DNA of 64,000 nt from GCA-002727735 sp038134525 (GCA_038134525.1 JAYPVI010000001.1:186001-250000), one strand, 5' to 3'; positions 1-9,435 are shown, counted from the first letter of the stretch. The notes: generated from the letters alone by a model not told the origin. A program made the numbers and translations.

Positions 1-1083
1 TTGGCCTATGGCTTGCTGACAACCACCGTCAATACCCACACCATTATACTGATAACCTAAACCTCTTTGCACATCACATCCCGTAAAATCATCAGCATAA
101 CATCCAATGTCTGCATCAGCCCATACCGCGAAATACGTATTCGTTAATAACTGAGTAGACCTATTTATTAACTCATAGTTATAGAAAGTCATGGAGTTAA
201 TTTCATCATTAGTAGCGAAAGCGAATGCCTGAGCTTTGATCTCCATTCCAATTGCATCACCTCCTGTATTGGTGTGAATATTTCCCTTATCGTTGAACAC
301 CCACCACATGTTATAATCTCCATAAAGGGTTACACGTCTGCTTGTTCTACAGTCTATCTCACCCGTAAGGTCATACCAAGGATAATCACCATCTAATGGA
401 TCATACACTAAATCACCATTTCTATCATAAAAAGGGGCAAGGTTAGGATCGTATGTGTTTGTATTGTCTAATAACTCATTAAAATTTCCAGGCCAGTCTA
501 TAATACTATTAGGAGTTTGGTATCCAGGATATTCAGTTGTTGGATCACAATTTGGATCTAAGGAACACTCATACCAACCGTTAAATGTTTCTATTTCAGC
601 TCTGGTAGTAATGTAGAACTCATCATATTCCTGACAAACTTGTGGAGTAATGTTTGCGGGGCCATAACCTAATTGACCTTGAGCAACATCAAATGGTTGA
701 TTTTCATCATAAGATAATGGACCTGTCCAAAAATCGTTTCCAGTATAACGCATTGCAGCCAATTTCAATTGATTATTGGCATCCGTTCCACCTAACCAGA
801 GTGAACCAGCATAAATTACATATTCACCTGAACCTTTTGGTACCTCATAATCAGCGTCTCCTGTGGATCTGTTTCTCCACATAATTCCTCCCGTTTCAAT
901 TAGTGTCTTCACATTGTTGAACTCAAGGTATTTCCTTCCTGTAGCAGGGGTACAAGTACTAGCTTTTAATGTGATTGATGAGTTTGTGTTTTTTGATTTT
1001 CTGTTTGCAGGGTCAACATATGCAAAAGTTGAGATACTGCTTAATAAAAAAACACCAATAAATAATACTACTATCTTCTTCAT
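1..1083 (-). CDS. Large secreted protein, N-terminal part (truncated by window edge)
   Basis: This is an open frame of 361 codons that starts at the ATG complement at 1081-1083 and runs off the left edge without a stop. It opens with a signal peptide (MKKIVVLFIGVFLLSSISTFAY). It is clearly a paralogue of the 1415-residue protein at 27721-31968. Shared blocks include RKYLEFNN, EVPKGSGEYVIYAGSLWLGG, RRVTLYGDYNMWWVFND and GMEIKAQAFAFATNDEINSM. An aspartate-rich stretch (DRNGDLVYDPLDGDYPWYD) looks like a calcium-binding loop. The gene starts 18 nt after the TonB-dependent receptor gene and is probably co-transcribed with it. By analogy with the paralogue, the missing C-terminus should carry a T9SS sorting domain, which is inference. 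The function is unknown. Confidence 0.85.
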   Translation of the reverse strand, partial: MKKIVVLFIGVFLLSSISTFAYVDPANRKSKNTNSSITLKASTCTPATGRKYLEFNNVKTLIETGGIMWRNRSTGDADYEVPKGSGEYVIYAGSLWLGGTDANNQLKLAAMRYTGNDFWTGPLSYDENQPFDVAQGQLGYGPANITPQVCQEYDEFYITTRAEIETFNGWYECSLDPNCDPTTEYPGYQTPNSIIDWPGNFNELLDNTNTYDPNLAPFYDRNGDLVYDPLDGDYPWYDLTGEIDCRTSRRVTLYGDYNMWWVFNDKGNIHTNTGGDAIGMEIKAQAFAFATNDEINSMTFYNYELINRSTQLLTNTYFAVWADADIGCYADDFTGCDVQRGLGYQYNGVGIDGGCQQAIGQ

Positions 1084-1101
1084 AATCTTAATTCAAATAA
1101 T

Positions 1102-4100
1102 TTAAAAATCCAATTTGGCACCAAATCTAATTTGTCTTGGAATGCCATAATTATATGGGTTATTAGCTTTTAATGTATATAAGTATCTAAATGTTGCTTC
1201 GCTATTCTGACCAGTGATAGAATTCTGATACTCAGAGGCGTTTAAATAACCATCATCACCAGCATTTCCAGTTGCACGATACACTTCCCTAACATTCAGT
1301 GTATTAAATACGTTTGTCATCAATAGGTATAAATTTAAGTTTGCAGATTTCTTTTTTGAATCATCTCCACCAAAATTTAATGTGATATTTCTATCAATTT
1401 GAAGGTCTGCTCTAAAATTCCATGGTTTTCTTGATCCATATGGTTCACCCAACAAAATGGTGTTTTGAGGGCTTAATAGGGCTGAGCCAACCACAATCTG
1501 AGATTTCGAGTAAGGCATTCCAGAAGCAAAATTAGCTACAAAGTTAGCACCCGTGTTTTTGAATATTTCTTTACCAGCTATTCTAGGTCCATTATAATTT
1601 TTTCCTGATCCATAACGATAATCTGAAGCAACTATGATTTGGTGACGCTGATCATAATTATAAGGATAAATCGTTCTCAGATTTGGCTGGTCTGTAGCAA
1701 TTAATCTTGCAGCAGCATTAGGATCAGAACCTGTACCATCAGCAAATTGAAGTGTATAAGATGCTCTCATGGATATATTTCCTGATCTTCTTAAGTCATA
1801 AGCAAACGTTATCCCTTTGATGGTCCCAAAATCTATATTTCCATAAGTAGTATAAGATTGTGGATAGGCCCCAACTCGATTAATAAGTGCTACTTGATTA
1901 CGTTGCTCTCGGTAAAAACCTGAAATTTTTAGTGAAGATCTAGTATTTAATACCTGCTGAAACCCAAGTTCATAATCAATGGTTTTTTCTGGCTGAAGAT
2001 TTGGATTATTTACTCTGGAAATATTACCCGATTGTAAGTAGAAATAATCCAGCGGATCCAGTCTGTTGGCTGTAGTAGGACGTTTTGTTAACACATCATA
2101 ATGTGCAAAGAATAATGCTTCATCTGAAATAGGGAATGAAAAAGCAACTCTTGGCATTACGTTAATTTGAGGGGTATAATCTTCAAATGCATTTGAACTT
2201 ACAGCATCATCTGGTGAAACTCCTTCAGCTAAATAAGGCTGCGGTACCAAAAACTCAGATGACTTTACCTCATCAGGATCTGTAACAGCGGTACCATTAG
2301 CAGCATACCATTGTTGCCCATCTCTGTAACCAAGAATAGCTGTTGGATCTTCAATGTCATCAATATATACCACTGCGGTAGAAGGGATATTTGTTGGATG
2401 GCTAACAGTTTGACCATTAATAGACCCCACTTCATTAACTGTTCTCACTGGATATAAAGAAAAATCATCTTTTAACACTTGTTGATTCGCATCAAAACGG
2501 TCTACTCTTACACCTACATTAAATATTAAGTCATCAAAAGCAAACTTATCCATAATATAACCAGCTATATAAATGGGCTCAAATGCACCAATAGGACGGG
2601 TATAATTTCCAAACTGATCTCTTTGATTGAAAAAGTCATCAAAACTTGGTCTCCCTTTTATTTTCTGACCTGTGTGATCATATCCAAAATAAGATACATA
2701 ACTATTACCATTGTTGAGTAACTCATCTGCACTAAACATGTCTAATGAAAATTGATTTGGATCAAGGGCATCTACATTTACAAATTCTGTTCCGTCAGGA
2801 TCTAAACCTAAACTATTTCTTAAATTGTAATCAAAAAAAGATTGAGCGTCAGTTCCTGAAAAAGCCCCTGGAGCAGCATTAAGAGTAGGAAAAGTTACCT
2901 GAGTGAACGAACCGAATGTCGCATATTCAGGGTTAGATAAATCAATCGATCTTCCATAGTCTGTATGGCTATTAGTCAGCTGTCTCATTAGCCCCCAGAG
3001 CCCAACAGGGCTAACTCCAAAGTATCTGTCTGTTCGTTGCTCAAATTCTGCTCCGAGAGAAATAGCATGATCTCCGATATCGGCAGATGTTACAAAAGTT
3101 ATCCTAAACTGTGAATTATCGCTTTGGTTAGAACCATTATAACTTCTACCTAAGTTGTTCCATACACCATATACGTTCTGGGGTAAATTTCCATTTAAAA
3201 GTCCACCACCATCTAATATTTGGGTAAGGTTTTCATAATTATCAAACACATCATCGTACAATGTGAAGTACTGATTAGTAATGGCTGCCAAATCTCTATT
3301 CGTTTCTGAGGGTGTGAAATTCACTTGTACATCATTAACGCCAGATTGTACTCGATCAATGGTACCGTTACCATCAAAATCTCTAAACTCCCAAGAATCT
3401 TCTTTGATGATATCAAATCGACCAACATGTCCATAATTAAAATAATTATCACCATGAGTATTATCAAAAGTGCTTGAAGTAGTCTTTGAATAGTCTACCA
3501 TTAAAGTGTAATAAGCATTACTGATTGCCTTCCTATCCTCGCCTTCTTGGTTATTTTGGAAACGCTGAGTGAATTTTCCATATACCCTCCAATCCAAATT
3601 TGTACTTTGCCCCAGGTTATCATAGTTAAACAATGAGTTTTCCCAACTTGGTAGATTTCGATTTAGATAAGCACCTGATGCACCAAAAGAAAGATTAACA
3701 TTTGGTCCTGCATTTACATCTATTTTACCCGCTAAAGATGCCCTTGTACTGGCTACGTTTTGTCTAAACTTGACTTGTTCAAATGCATCTTCTGTTAAAA
3801 AGTCTGTGTTATAAAATGCGCCAAAACCATTACCACTAGGTCTCAATGGATTATCAATTATAGAATCTCTTACATCAGGCCTTAATCGGTATTGGTCAGT
3901 TGCAAGCGGTCTTGGGTCAAGCTGATGGTTGAAGTTTCCAGAAATAAAGAATCCTAATATGGGATCTGTTTTCTCACCTGTACTGTCTTTTTTCATTAAT
4001 AGCGGACCAGAAAGAGTAGCTTCAAACAGATTAAATCCATTATTATCTAATCCATAAACATCATCTCCTAATTTAATACCAGAAGTTACTGCTTCAACTC

Positions 4101-4806
4101 CACCAAAATAGGTTCTAGATGCACCTCTTGTTGTTATGGAAATAATTCCACCAGTGACATCTCCAAAATTCGCTGGTACACCACCAGTCATTACGCTCAC
4201 TTCTTCAATTGCAGATTTAGGAAGATTAGATGATCCTCTAACTTTAATTCCATCAATATAGTAGTAAGTTGCATCACTTCTAGACCCCCTAACGGATGTG
4301 ATATTTCCATCTGCATCAGATTGTACACCACCAACAGTATTTGCGATAGATGCAGCAGATCGACCCGGCATTCTTGCTAAGTCTTCTCTTGTTACCGTAC
4401 CTCCAGAAGCACCTCCATCTTTATCAATCAGTGGAACTTTATAACTTACCACTTCAACTTCTTTTAATAGTTCTGTAGCTTCTTTTAATTGTATTGGAGA
4501 TAAAGGAAGTAATTTACCACCTTTTACAATAAGACCTTCAAGTCTGTACGTTTGATAACCCACGAATTTGATTTCCAAATCATAAGAACCGGCAGTAACA
4601 TTACTTATTTTGAAAACACCATCAAAGTCCGTAGTACCTCCAAATTTTAAATTTCCATTTTGAAACAATGCAACATTTACGAACGGAAAACCTTCTCCAG
4701 ATTCATCGTTTACTTTCCCTTTTATACTCCCACCTTGAGGTTGTGCATAACTTAATTGGAACAAAACAAAAACTGAAATTGTAGTGAGTAATAATTTTCT
4801 AATCAT
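1102..4806 (-). CDS. TonB-dependent receptor with carboxypeptidase-regulatory-like N-terminal domain
   Basis: This 1234-residue outer-membrane receptor has a signal peptide ending near residue 21 (QLSYAQ). A carboxypeptidase-D regulatory-like beta-sandwich follows at about residues 27-110 (GKVNDESGEGFPFVNV...). The plug domain is at about 115-235 (ARMPGRSAASIANTVGGVQ, YYYIDGIKVRG, GDVTGGIISITTRG). The remainder is a long beta-barrel ending in a terminal phenylalanine (FGAKLDF). This is the usual architecture of Bacteroidota SusC/CarboxypepD-type receptors, but no SusD partner is adjacent. Instead the next gene, 18 nt downstream, encodes a very large secreted protein. The barrel contains a calcium-loop-like segment, DFDGNGTID. 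The substrate cannot be read from the sequence. Confidence 0.93.
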   Translation of the reverse strand: MIRKLLLTTISVFVLFQLSYAQPQGGSIKGKVNDESGEGFPFVNVALFQNGNLKFGGTTDFDGVFKISNVTAGSYDLEIKFVGYQTYRLEGLIVKGGKLLPLSPIQLKEATELLKEVEVVSYKVPLIDKDGGASGGTVTREDLARMPGRSAASIANTVGGVQSDADGNITSVRGSRSDATYYYIDGIKVRGSSNLPKSAIEEVSVMTGGVPANFGDVTGGIISITTRGASRTYFGGVEAVTSGIKLGDDVYGLDNNGFNLFEATLSGPLLMKKDSTGEKTDPILGFFISGNFNHQLDPRPLATDQYRLRPDVRDSIIDNPLRPSGNGFGAFYNTDFLTEDAFEQVKFRQNVASTRASLAGKIDVNAGPNVNLSFGASGAYLNRNLPSWENSLFNYDNLGQSTNLDWRVYGKFTQRFQNNQEGEDRKAISNAYYTLMVDYSKTTSSTFDNTHGDNYFNYGHVGRFDIIKEDSWEFRDFDGNGTIDRVQSGVNDVQVNFTPSETNRDLAAITNQYFTLYDDVFDNYENLTQILDGGGLLNGNLPQNVYGVWNNLGRSYNGSNQSDNSQFRITFVTSADIGDHAISLGAEFEQRTDRYFGVSPVGLWGLMRQLTNSHTDYGRSIDLSNPEYATFGSFTQVTFPTLNAAPGAFSGTDAQSFFDYNLRNSLGLDPDGTEFVNVDALDPNQFSLDMFSADELLNNGNSYVSYFGYDHTGQKIKGRPSFDDFFNQRDQFGNYTRPIGAFEPIYIAGYIMDKFAFDDLIFNVGVRVDRFDANQQVLKDDFSLYPVRTVNEVGSINGQTVSHPTNIPSTAVVYIDDIEDPTAILGYRDGQQWYAANGTAVTDPDEVKSSEFLVPQPYLAEGVSPDDAVSSNAFEDYTPQINVMPRVAFSFPISDEALFFAHYDVLTKRPTTANRLDPLDYFYLQSGNISRVNNPNLQPEKTIDYELGFQQVLNTRSSLKISGFYREQRNQVALINRVGAYPQSYTTYGNIDFGTIKGITFAYDLRRSGNISMRASYTLQFADGTGSDPNAAARLIATDQPNLRTIYPYNYDQRHQIIVASDYRYGSGKNYNGPRIAGKEIFKNTGANFVANFASGMPYSKSQIVVGSALLSPQNTILLGEPYGSRKPWNFRADLQIDRNITLNFGGDDSKKKSANLNLYLLMTNVFNTLNVREVYRATGNAGDDGYLNASEYQNSITGQNSEATFRYLYTLKANNPYNYGIPRQIRFGAKLDF

Positions 4807-4914
4807 AATATCAAACTTTAATTCTTTTTAAAAGCAGTTAATGAACGTGACACAAATTAAACAAATATTAACGAATTTTTAACAATTCGATGAATAAATA
4901 TAACTCTTGTTAAA

Positions 4915-5295
4915 TCAATCTTCATATTTATTTTGTTTCCTCTGGGAAAAAGCCTTTTTTCTTTTAACCCAAACTAACCAAACGGGTACTAAAGATTTAT
5001 TTTTTAATAATCGTTTTGATTTCTTTAATGACGATTTCATTCTCTTTTGGGTTGCCTTGCTTTGCTTTTTAATGTGGCTTTTAAGCAACTGTTTCTTTAA
5101 TTTTTCTTCATCTTTTTGAGTCTTATTTTCTTGTTTGGCGATTTGCTTCCCAGAGAAACCTTCAAAGCGGTGTTGAGAATAACTTGGTAATTTGTAATTT
5201 TGAGCTACAGCATCTCTTTGTACTCCTACTAAATGCTGAGCTGACATGTTGGTAAAAACAAGAAATAAGAATATGATAAAAACTAATTTTTGCAT
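4915..5295 (-). CDS. Small secreted lysine-rich protein, unknown function
   Basis: This protein has 126 residues. A clear signal peptide (MQKLVFIIFLFLVFTNMSAQ) is followed by a short neutral region and a strongly basic C-terminal half (EEKLKKQLLKSHIKKQSK, KSSLKKSKRLLKNK). No family is recognised. Secreted lysine-rich tails can bind nucleic acid, acidic polysaccharide or envelope phosphate, but nothing here decides between them. The gene starts inside the first codons of the oppositely oriented gene beginning near 5273. A TAATTTTG motif (complement of 5317-5324) lies 22 nt upstream and fits the Bacteroidota -7 element. The signal peptide argues that it is real. Confidence 0.7.
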   Translation of the reverse strand: MQKLVFIIFLFLVFTNMSAQHLVGVQRDAVAQNYKLPSYSQHRFEGFSGKQIAKQENKTQKDEEKLKKQLLKSHIKKQSKATQKRMKSSLKKSKRLLKNKSLVPVWLVWVKRKKAFSQRKQNKYED

Positions 5296-5737
5296 TACTT
5301 GGTTACACGCAATTTACAAAATTAAATGGACACTTATTTTTGTGTTTATCTTTTTGACTACGGATTGTGTCAGGAATCAAAACATCGTTCCTTATGTTTA
5401 TGTTAATCAATATATTAATGTTTCATTACCCAGCTACAGTGCATTGAATGCGGTAGGAGGATGGATTTACATTACGGGAGGTTCAGAAGGCATTATAGTA
5501 TATAGACAATCATTTGATCAATTTAGTGCATACGACAGGCATTGCACCTATAATGCTAATAACCCATGTGGCAAAGCTTATGTTGACTCAACTAACACCT
5601 TTGTAGAATGCAGCTGTGATGGAAGTCAATATCAGCTTTATGATGGATTAGTTATTCAAGGCCCTGCCGTTTATTCACTGAAGCCTTATCAAACTTCGTT
5701 TGATCCGATTTCAAATCAACTGCATATTTTTAATTGA
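5273..5737 (+). CDS. Rieske-like envelope protein lacking canonical histidine ligands
   Basis: Starting at ATG 5273 gives 154 residues; an upstream ATG at 5246 is in frame but lies deeper inside the divergent gene. A hydrophobic signal segment (KWTLIFVFIFLTTDC) ends in a possible but non-ideal lipobox. The rest resembles the Rieske-fold lipoproteins common in Flavobacteriia: DRHCTYN, then ECSCDGSQYQLYDG, then a conserved tail (YSLKPYQ). A true Rieske protein has C-x-H and C-x-x-H; here those positions read CTY and CSCD, so both histidines are missing while four cysteines remain. It probably keeps the fold without a classical [2Fe-2S] cluster. Its stop overlaps the next start (TGATG), so the two genes are likely translationally coupled. 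Confidence 0.75.
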   Translation: MIKTNFCITWLHAIYKIKWTLIFVFIFLTTDCVRNQNIVPYVYVNQYINVSLPSYSALNAVGGWIYITGGSEGIIVYRQSFDQFSAYDRHCTYNANNPCGKAYVDSTNTFVECSCDGSQYQLYDGLVIQGPAVYSLKPYQTSFDPISNQLHIFN

Positions 5738-6345
5738 TGAGAATTTCTTTTTTGATTTTATTTTTTTGGACTCTAACTAATTGCATTAGCCAAGATTTTA
5801 TTAATGAAAATCGAACAGATTCTTTAAATAAGACTTTCTCATTTGGATGGGCTAATACTGTTAGCTTATTAGCTAACCACAAGGATAACGAAAAGTTGGG
5901 TTTTTATAGTGATCTAAGCTTGTTTTATGATCAAAATAAGTTTTTAAAAGTTCATGTTAAATTTCATCCACAAAGAACACCTTATACAATAGAAATGAAT
6001 CATTTTCTTGCCGCTATTGAAAAAGGAGCTATTTTAAAATCATTTGAGAGGTTGACTATTGGACATGGTTTTGGCGGATATTACCGATGTCATTTACTTA
6101 GGACTACACCCGGTCAAGGAATACAAGCCCAGTGGAATGCTACTTACCATGGATTTGGAATTCAATATCATATATTTAGTGATGTTTCTTTGAAAGAAAA
6201 TTGGTTCCTTAACATTTTGGTTCATTTGAATGCCGGTTTTCACCAAAACTTTGCAAGTGGGGTTGTAAATGCCAGTAACGAAGTTTGGGAACTCAAATCT
6301 TCAAATCAGCAACTATTATCTGTTGGTATCAAAAAAAGATTTTAA
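5737..6345 (+). CDS. Hypothetical exported protein, possible small beta-barrel
   Basis: The protein has 202 residues from ATG 5737, which overlaps the preceding TGA by one base; an in-frame TTG at 5734 is less likely. The N-terminus is a signal sequence (MRISFLILFFWTLTNCISQ) that could also be read as a lipoprotein signal (LTNC). The rest alternates polar and hydrophobic residues, with aromatic residues at strand ends, and finishes with a C-terminal phenylalanine (GIKKRF). Both features are usual in outer-membrane barrels. I recognise no named family. Its last four bases overlap the end of the convergent M1 peptidase gene. Confidence 0.65.
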   Translation: MRISFLILFFWTLTNCISQDFINENRTDSLNKTFSFGWANTVSLLANHKDNEKLGFYSDLSLFYDQNKFLKVHVKFHPQRTPYTIEMNHFLAAIEKGAILKSFERLTIGHGFGGYYRCHLLRTTPGQGIQAQWNATYHGFGIQYHIFSDVSLKENWFLNILVHLNAGFHQNFASGVVNASNEVWELKSSNQQLLSVGIKKRF

Positions 6346-8210
6346 TCTTTATGCTTGTATATGATTGGAGAACTTGCATCTGAAATAGTAGGTAACCAGC
6401 TGTTGTTTTCTTGATTTACATCAGCCAATCTTCCAGAAGGATCAATTGTTATTTTGGTTATTTCTTTTTTTGAAATAGGTAATTCAAATTCATAATGAGT
6501 GTAAACCCATGGCCAATCTGAAATCACCTTAAAATCCGATAAAAAACTATCTGAAGTTTTATTTCCTCTCATTATTCTTAGCGGAATATTATATGAAATA
6601 GGACCTTCCTTTGTGTCAATTCTAACATCTAAGGGCATAGGCATATCACCTATTCTATTGAGTGTAATTATGGTCTTATTATTTAACGGTTCCACCTTGG
6701 AAATGCCATAATCAATGCTGTTAGTAGACTCTACAAACTGTTCGAAATACCAATCTAATTCTAAACCACTTATTCTTTCAGCAATTCTTTTAAAATCTGT
6801 AGGGTCAGGATGTTTAAATTTCCAATCTTCAATATATTTTATTAACACCTGCTTCAAGTTTTTATCACCTATTACATACCCTAACTGATGTAAAAAAACA
6901 GCCCCCTTATTATAAGCACTAACGCCATAAACATAATTTCTTTTGTAAAAGTCCGCATGGGTCGAAAGCGGTTCTTGGACTCCACTTTCTACTAATCTAT
7001 AATAGCTTTTATATTGTCTTAATAATGGATTTACCACTTTTTTTCCCTTTAAGTAATTTAATACTTCATACTGGGCATAAGTGCAAAAACCCTCATCCAT
7101 CCACTCATGTTTTGCCTCATTTGTTCCCAAAAGACCTTGAAACCAACTGTGAATAGCTTCATGAACAGTAACACTTATCAATCCATTTAATGATCCTTCG
7201 GCAGTAATCAAAGTACACATCGGATATTCCATTCCTCCGTCACCTCCTTGGATAATGGAGTATTGAGCATATGGATACAAACCATAATTAGAATTCATGT
7301 ATTCAAAGCACTTTTTAGCGTTTGGCTTTAATGCATTCCAATTAGCATTTAGAGAATCATTTTTATGAAGGAAATGAAGAATAGTCCCATTATTTAACAC
7401 AGTAGTTTCGTGCAGGAAATCTGGGTCTGCAGCCCAAGCAAAATCATGTACTTTTTCTGCTTTAAATATCCAAGTTATTTTTTCATTATCCTTAAGTTTT
7501 AACTTTTTGGTTGAGTCCTGATAACCGTGGCCAACTTCTTGAGGGTTTTGAATTATTCCAGTACCTCCCAAAACAAAAGAGGAATCAATTGTTATGCTAA
7601 CATTAAAATCACCCCAAACACCATAAAATTCTCTTCCAATATATGGATTAGTATGCCAGCCATGTTTGTCGAATTCACACATTTTAGGATACCATTGTGT
7701 CATTGAATAGGCTACATTTTCTTTATTATATCGTCCTGTTCTTCTAATTTGAACAGGAACTTGAGCATTAAAATTAACTTCTAATTTGATCTGTTTTCCT
7801 GATTTTAATGGCTTAGGTAATTTAATTTCCAATATAGTGCCATCTTCTTCGTATTGTAAGTTATTTCCTTTGTCATCCTTTATGCTATTTATTTTTTGAA
7901 AACCTATTTCTTTAGATGTAAGAGTTGAAATACGGTCTCCAACCCTTGAATCAGGATCTTCGATATTTCTTGAACGAACATCCATCATAGAACCCGGTTG
8001 AAAAGCATTGTAATATAAATGCATGTAAAGTTTAGATAGGTTTTCGGGCGAATTATTGTAATAAGTAATTTTTTGAGATCCTGAAAATTGATGGGTTTTA
8101 TGATCAAAATCAATGTCCATGTTGTAATTGATTTTTTGTTGCCAATAATGCTGACCAAAAAAAGAATAAAAACAAACTATTGATAAAAAAGTAAAACCAA
8201 AATTCTTCAT
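6342..8210 (-). CDS. M1-family zinc metallopeptidase (exported)
   Basis: This 622-residue protein is the last gene of the long folE-to-M1 minus-strand run. Its signal peptide is MKNFGFTFLSIVCFYSFFGQ. The gluzincin signature is complete: H350-E351-A-I-H354 with the third zinc ligand E373 in MDEGF, exactly 18 residues later. The exopeptidase motif GMEYP is at 326-330. The N-terminal beta-sandwich typical of M1 enzymes (about 25-260) is present, while the C-terminal region after the catalytic domain is short. Expected role: periplasmic or surface aminopeptidase degrading peptides. The start overlaps the stop of the ACMSD-like gene by four bases. Confidence 0.9.
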   Translation of the reverse strand: MKNFGFTFLSIVCFYSFFGQHYWQQKINYNMDIDFDHKTHQFSGSQKITYYNNSPENLSKLYMHLYYNAFQPGSMMDVRSRNIEDPDSRVGDRISTLTSKEIGFQKINSIKDDKGNNLQYEEDGTILEIKLPKPLKSGKQIKLEVNFNAQVPVQIRRTGRYNKENVAYSMTQWYPKMCEFDKHGWHTNPYIGREFYGVWGDFNVSITIDSSFVLGGTGIIQNPQEVGHGYQDSTKKLKLKDNEKITWIFKAEKVHDFAWAADPDFLHETTVLNNGTILHFLHKNDSLNANWNALKPNAKKCFEYMNSNYGLYPYAQYSIIQGGDGGMEYPMCTLITAEGSLNGLISVTVHEAIHSWFQGLLGTNEAKHEWMDEGFCTYAQYEVLNYLKGKKVVNPLLRQYKSYYRLVESGVQEPLSTHADFYKRNYVYGVSAYNKGAVFLHQLGYVIGDKNLKQVLIKYIEDWKFKHPDPTDFKRIAERISGLELDWYFEQFVESTNSIDYGISKVEPLNNKTIITLNRIGDMPMPLDVRIDTKEGPISYNIPLRIMRGNKTSDSFLSDFKVISDWPWVYTHYEFELPISKKEITKITIDPSGRLADVNQENNSWLPTISDASSPIIYKHKD

Positions 8211-9214
8211 GTGAAATCTTCTTTATTAATATTTAGCCACTCCAATGTGCTATTACAAAATATATCTTCCACAACTTCGTTGCTAAGGTCCATTTTCGTA
8301 ATGAAATCTCCTATTTCTAAATCTCCTAATGGAAACGGATAATCACTCCCTAAAGTCACTCTTTTTGACCCTTTTATCTTAAGAATATAATGTAAAATTT
8401 CTGGATCGTGTGTTATACAATCAACCCAAAATCTACCACAATAGTCTCTAGGGTTATTTGGATTATCAATAGCTACTAAATCTGGTCTACAATTATATCC
8501 ATGTTCTATTCGACCAAGAGTGGCTAAAAATGAACCGCTAGCATGACAAAAATTCACTCTTAATTTAGGGTATTTATCAAAAATTCCTCCAAAAATCATA
8601 GAACATATTGCTCTTGATGTTTCGGCTGGCATACCAACCAGCCATGGAAGCCAATAACGCCCCATATGTTTTTGCCCCATCATGTTCCAAGGATGAATCA
8701 AAACAGCTAAATCTAGTTTTTCACATGTTTCCCAAATAGGGTAATATTCTGGATCGTTAAGGTTCTTATCATCAATATTAGAACCTATTTGTATTCCTTT
8801 TAGCCCATTATTTTTCAAACGCTCCAATTCCCCTACTGCTAACTCAGGAGATTGCATTGGAATGGTACCTAAACCAATGTAATTTTTAGGATATTTATTT
8901 ATGAGCTCAGCAACATCATCATTTAAAAATTTACTAACCTCTAGGCCATCTTTAGGCTTAGCAAAATAGGCAAATAATACTGGAATAGTACAAACCACTT
9001 GAACCTGAGTATGGTATTTTTCATATTCTTTAATTCTCACTTCTGGATCCCAGCAATTTTCGTTTATTTCTCTAAAAAATTTTTCACCCATCATCATTCT
9101 TGCCCATCCTTTTTTATGATGATCTAACTGGATGAATCCATCATATCCAAATTTTTTCTGCCAATCAGGCAAATTTTTGGGAATGATATGAGTATGCATG
9201 TCTATTTTTAGCAT
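8207..9214 (-). CDS. 2-amino-3-carboxymuconate-6-semialdehyde decarboxylase-like amidohydrolase
   Basis: At 335 residues it has the length of ACMSD, a metal-dependent decarboxylase of the amidohydrolase superfamily. ACMSD diverts the kynurenine-pathway intermediate from quinolinate (NAD synthesis) towards 2-aminomuconate. Metal-site features are all visible: H7 and H9 in DMHTHI, the histidine in LIHPWN, the histidine in FCHASGSF, and the aspartate in GSDYPFPLG. Long family-specific stretches also match (NCWDPEVRI, YWLPWLVGMPAET, GLGTIPMQ). No other kynurenine-pathway gene is in the window. It is 4 nt after yidD and overlaps the M1 peptidase gene by 4 nt. A different substrate within the same family remains possible. 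Confidence 0.85.
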   Translation of the reverse strand: MLKIDMHTHIIPKNLPDWQKKFGYDGFIQLDHHKKGWARMMMGEKFFREINENCWDPEVRIKEYEKYHTQVQVVCTIPVLFAYFAKPKDGLEVSKFLNDDVAELINKYPKNYIGLGTIPMQSPELAVGELERLKNNGLKGIQIGSNIDDKNLNDPEYYPIWETCEKLDLAVLIHPWNMMGQKHMGRYWLPWLVGMPAETSRAICSMIFGGIFDKYPKLRVNFCHASGSFLATLGRIEHGYNCRPDLVAIDNPNNPRDYCGRFWVDCITHDPEILHYILKIKGSKRVTLGSDYPFPLGDLEIGDFITKMDLSNEVVEDIFCNSTLEWLNINKEDFT

Positions 9215-9218
9215 CTAT

Positions 9219-9434
9219 TCACTTTTCTGGTACGGGGTCATGTCCATGACTCCCCCACGGATTACATTTTAAAATTCTCTTTATTGCAAGATAACCACCT
9301 TTAAAAAAACCAAATTGATTTAGTGCTTCCAAGGCGTATTGTGAACATGTAGGCGAAAATCGACAACTGGCTGGAAAAAGAGGTGATATCAAAAGTTGAT
9401 ATAATTTAACTAAAGCGATTAAAATGTACTTCAA
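9219..9434 (-). CDS. yidD: Membrane protein insertion efficiency factor YidD
   Basis: This 71-residue protein has the complete YidD signature: an amphipathic N-terminal helix (LVKLYQLLISPLF), the cysteine-containing core CRFSPTCSQYALEAL, GGYLAIKRILKCNPW, and the C-terminal GHDPVP. YidD assists insertion of inner-membrane proteins alongside YidC. It sits 1 nt after the C1 peptidase gene and 4 nt before the ACMSD-like gene, inside the long minus-strand run. The length is normal. Confidence 0.95.
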   Translation of the reverse strand: MKYILIALVKLYQLLISPLFPASCRFSPTCSQYALEALNQFGFFKGGYLAIKRILKCNPWGSHGHDPVPEK

Positions 9435-9435
9435 C

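Noticed and set aside
654..1105. Plus-strand open frames opposite the truncated secreted-protein gene
   Set aside because: The minus strand encodes a protein clearly paralogous to 27721-31968; the plus-strand frames have no family features.
4907..5119. Plus-strand ORF opposite the lysine-rich secreted protein gene
   Set aside because: The minus-strand frame has a good signal peptide and a promoter-like element; the plus frame is phenylalanine-rich, as expected opposite lysine codons.
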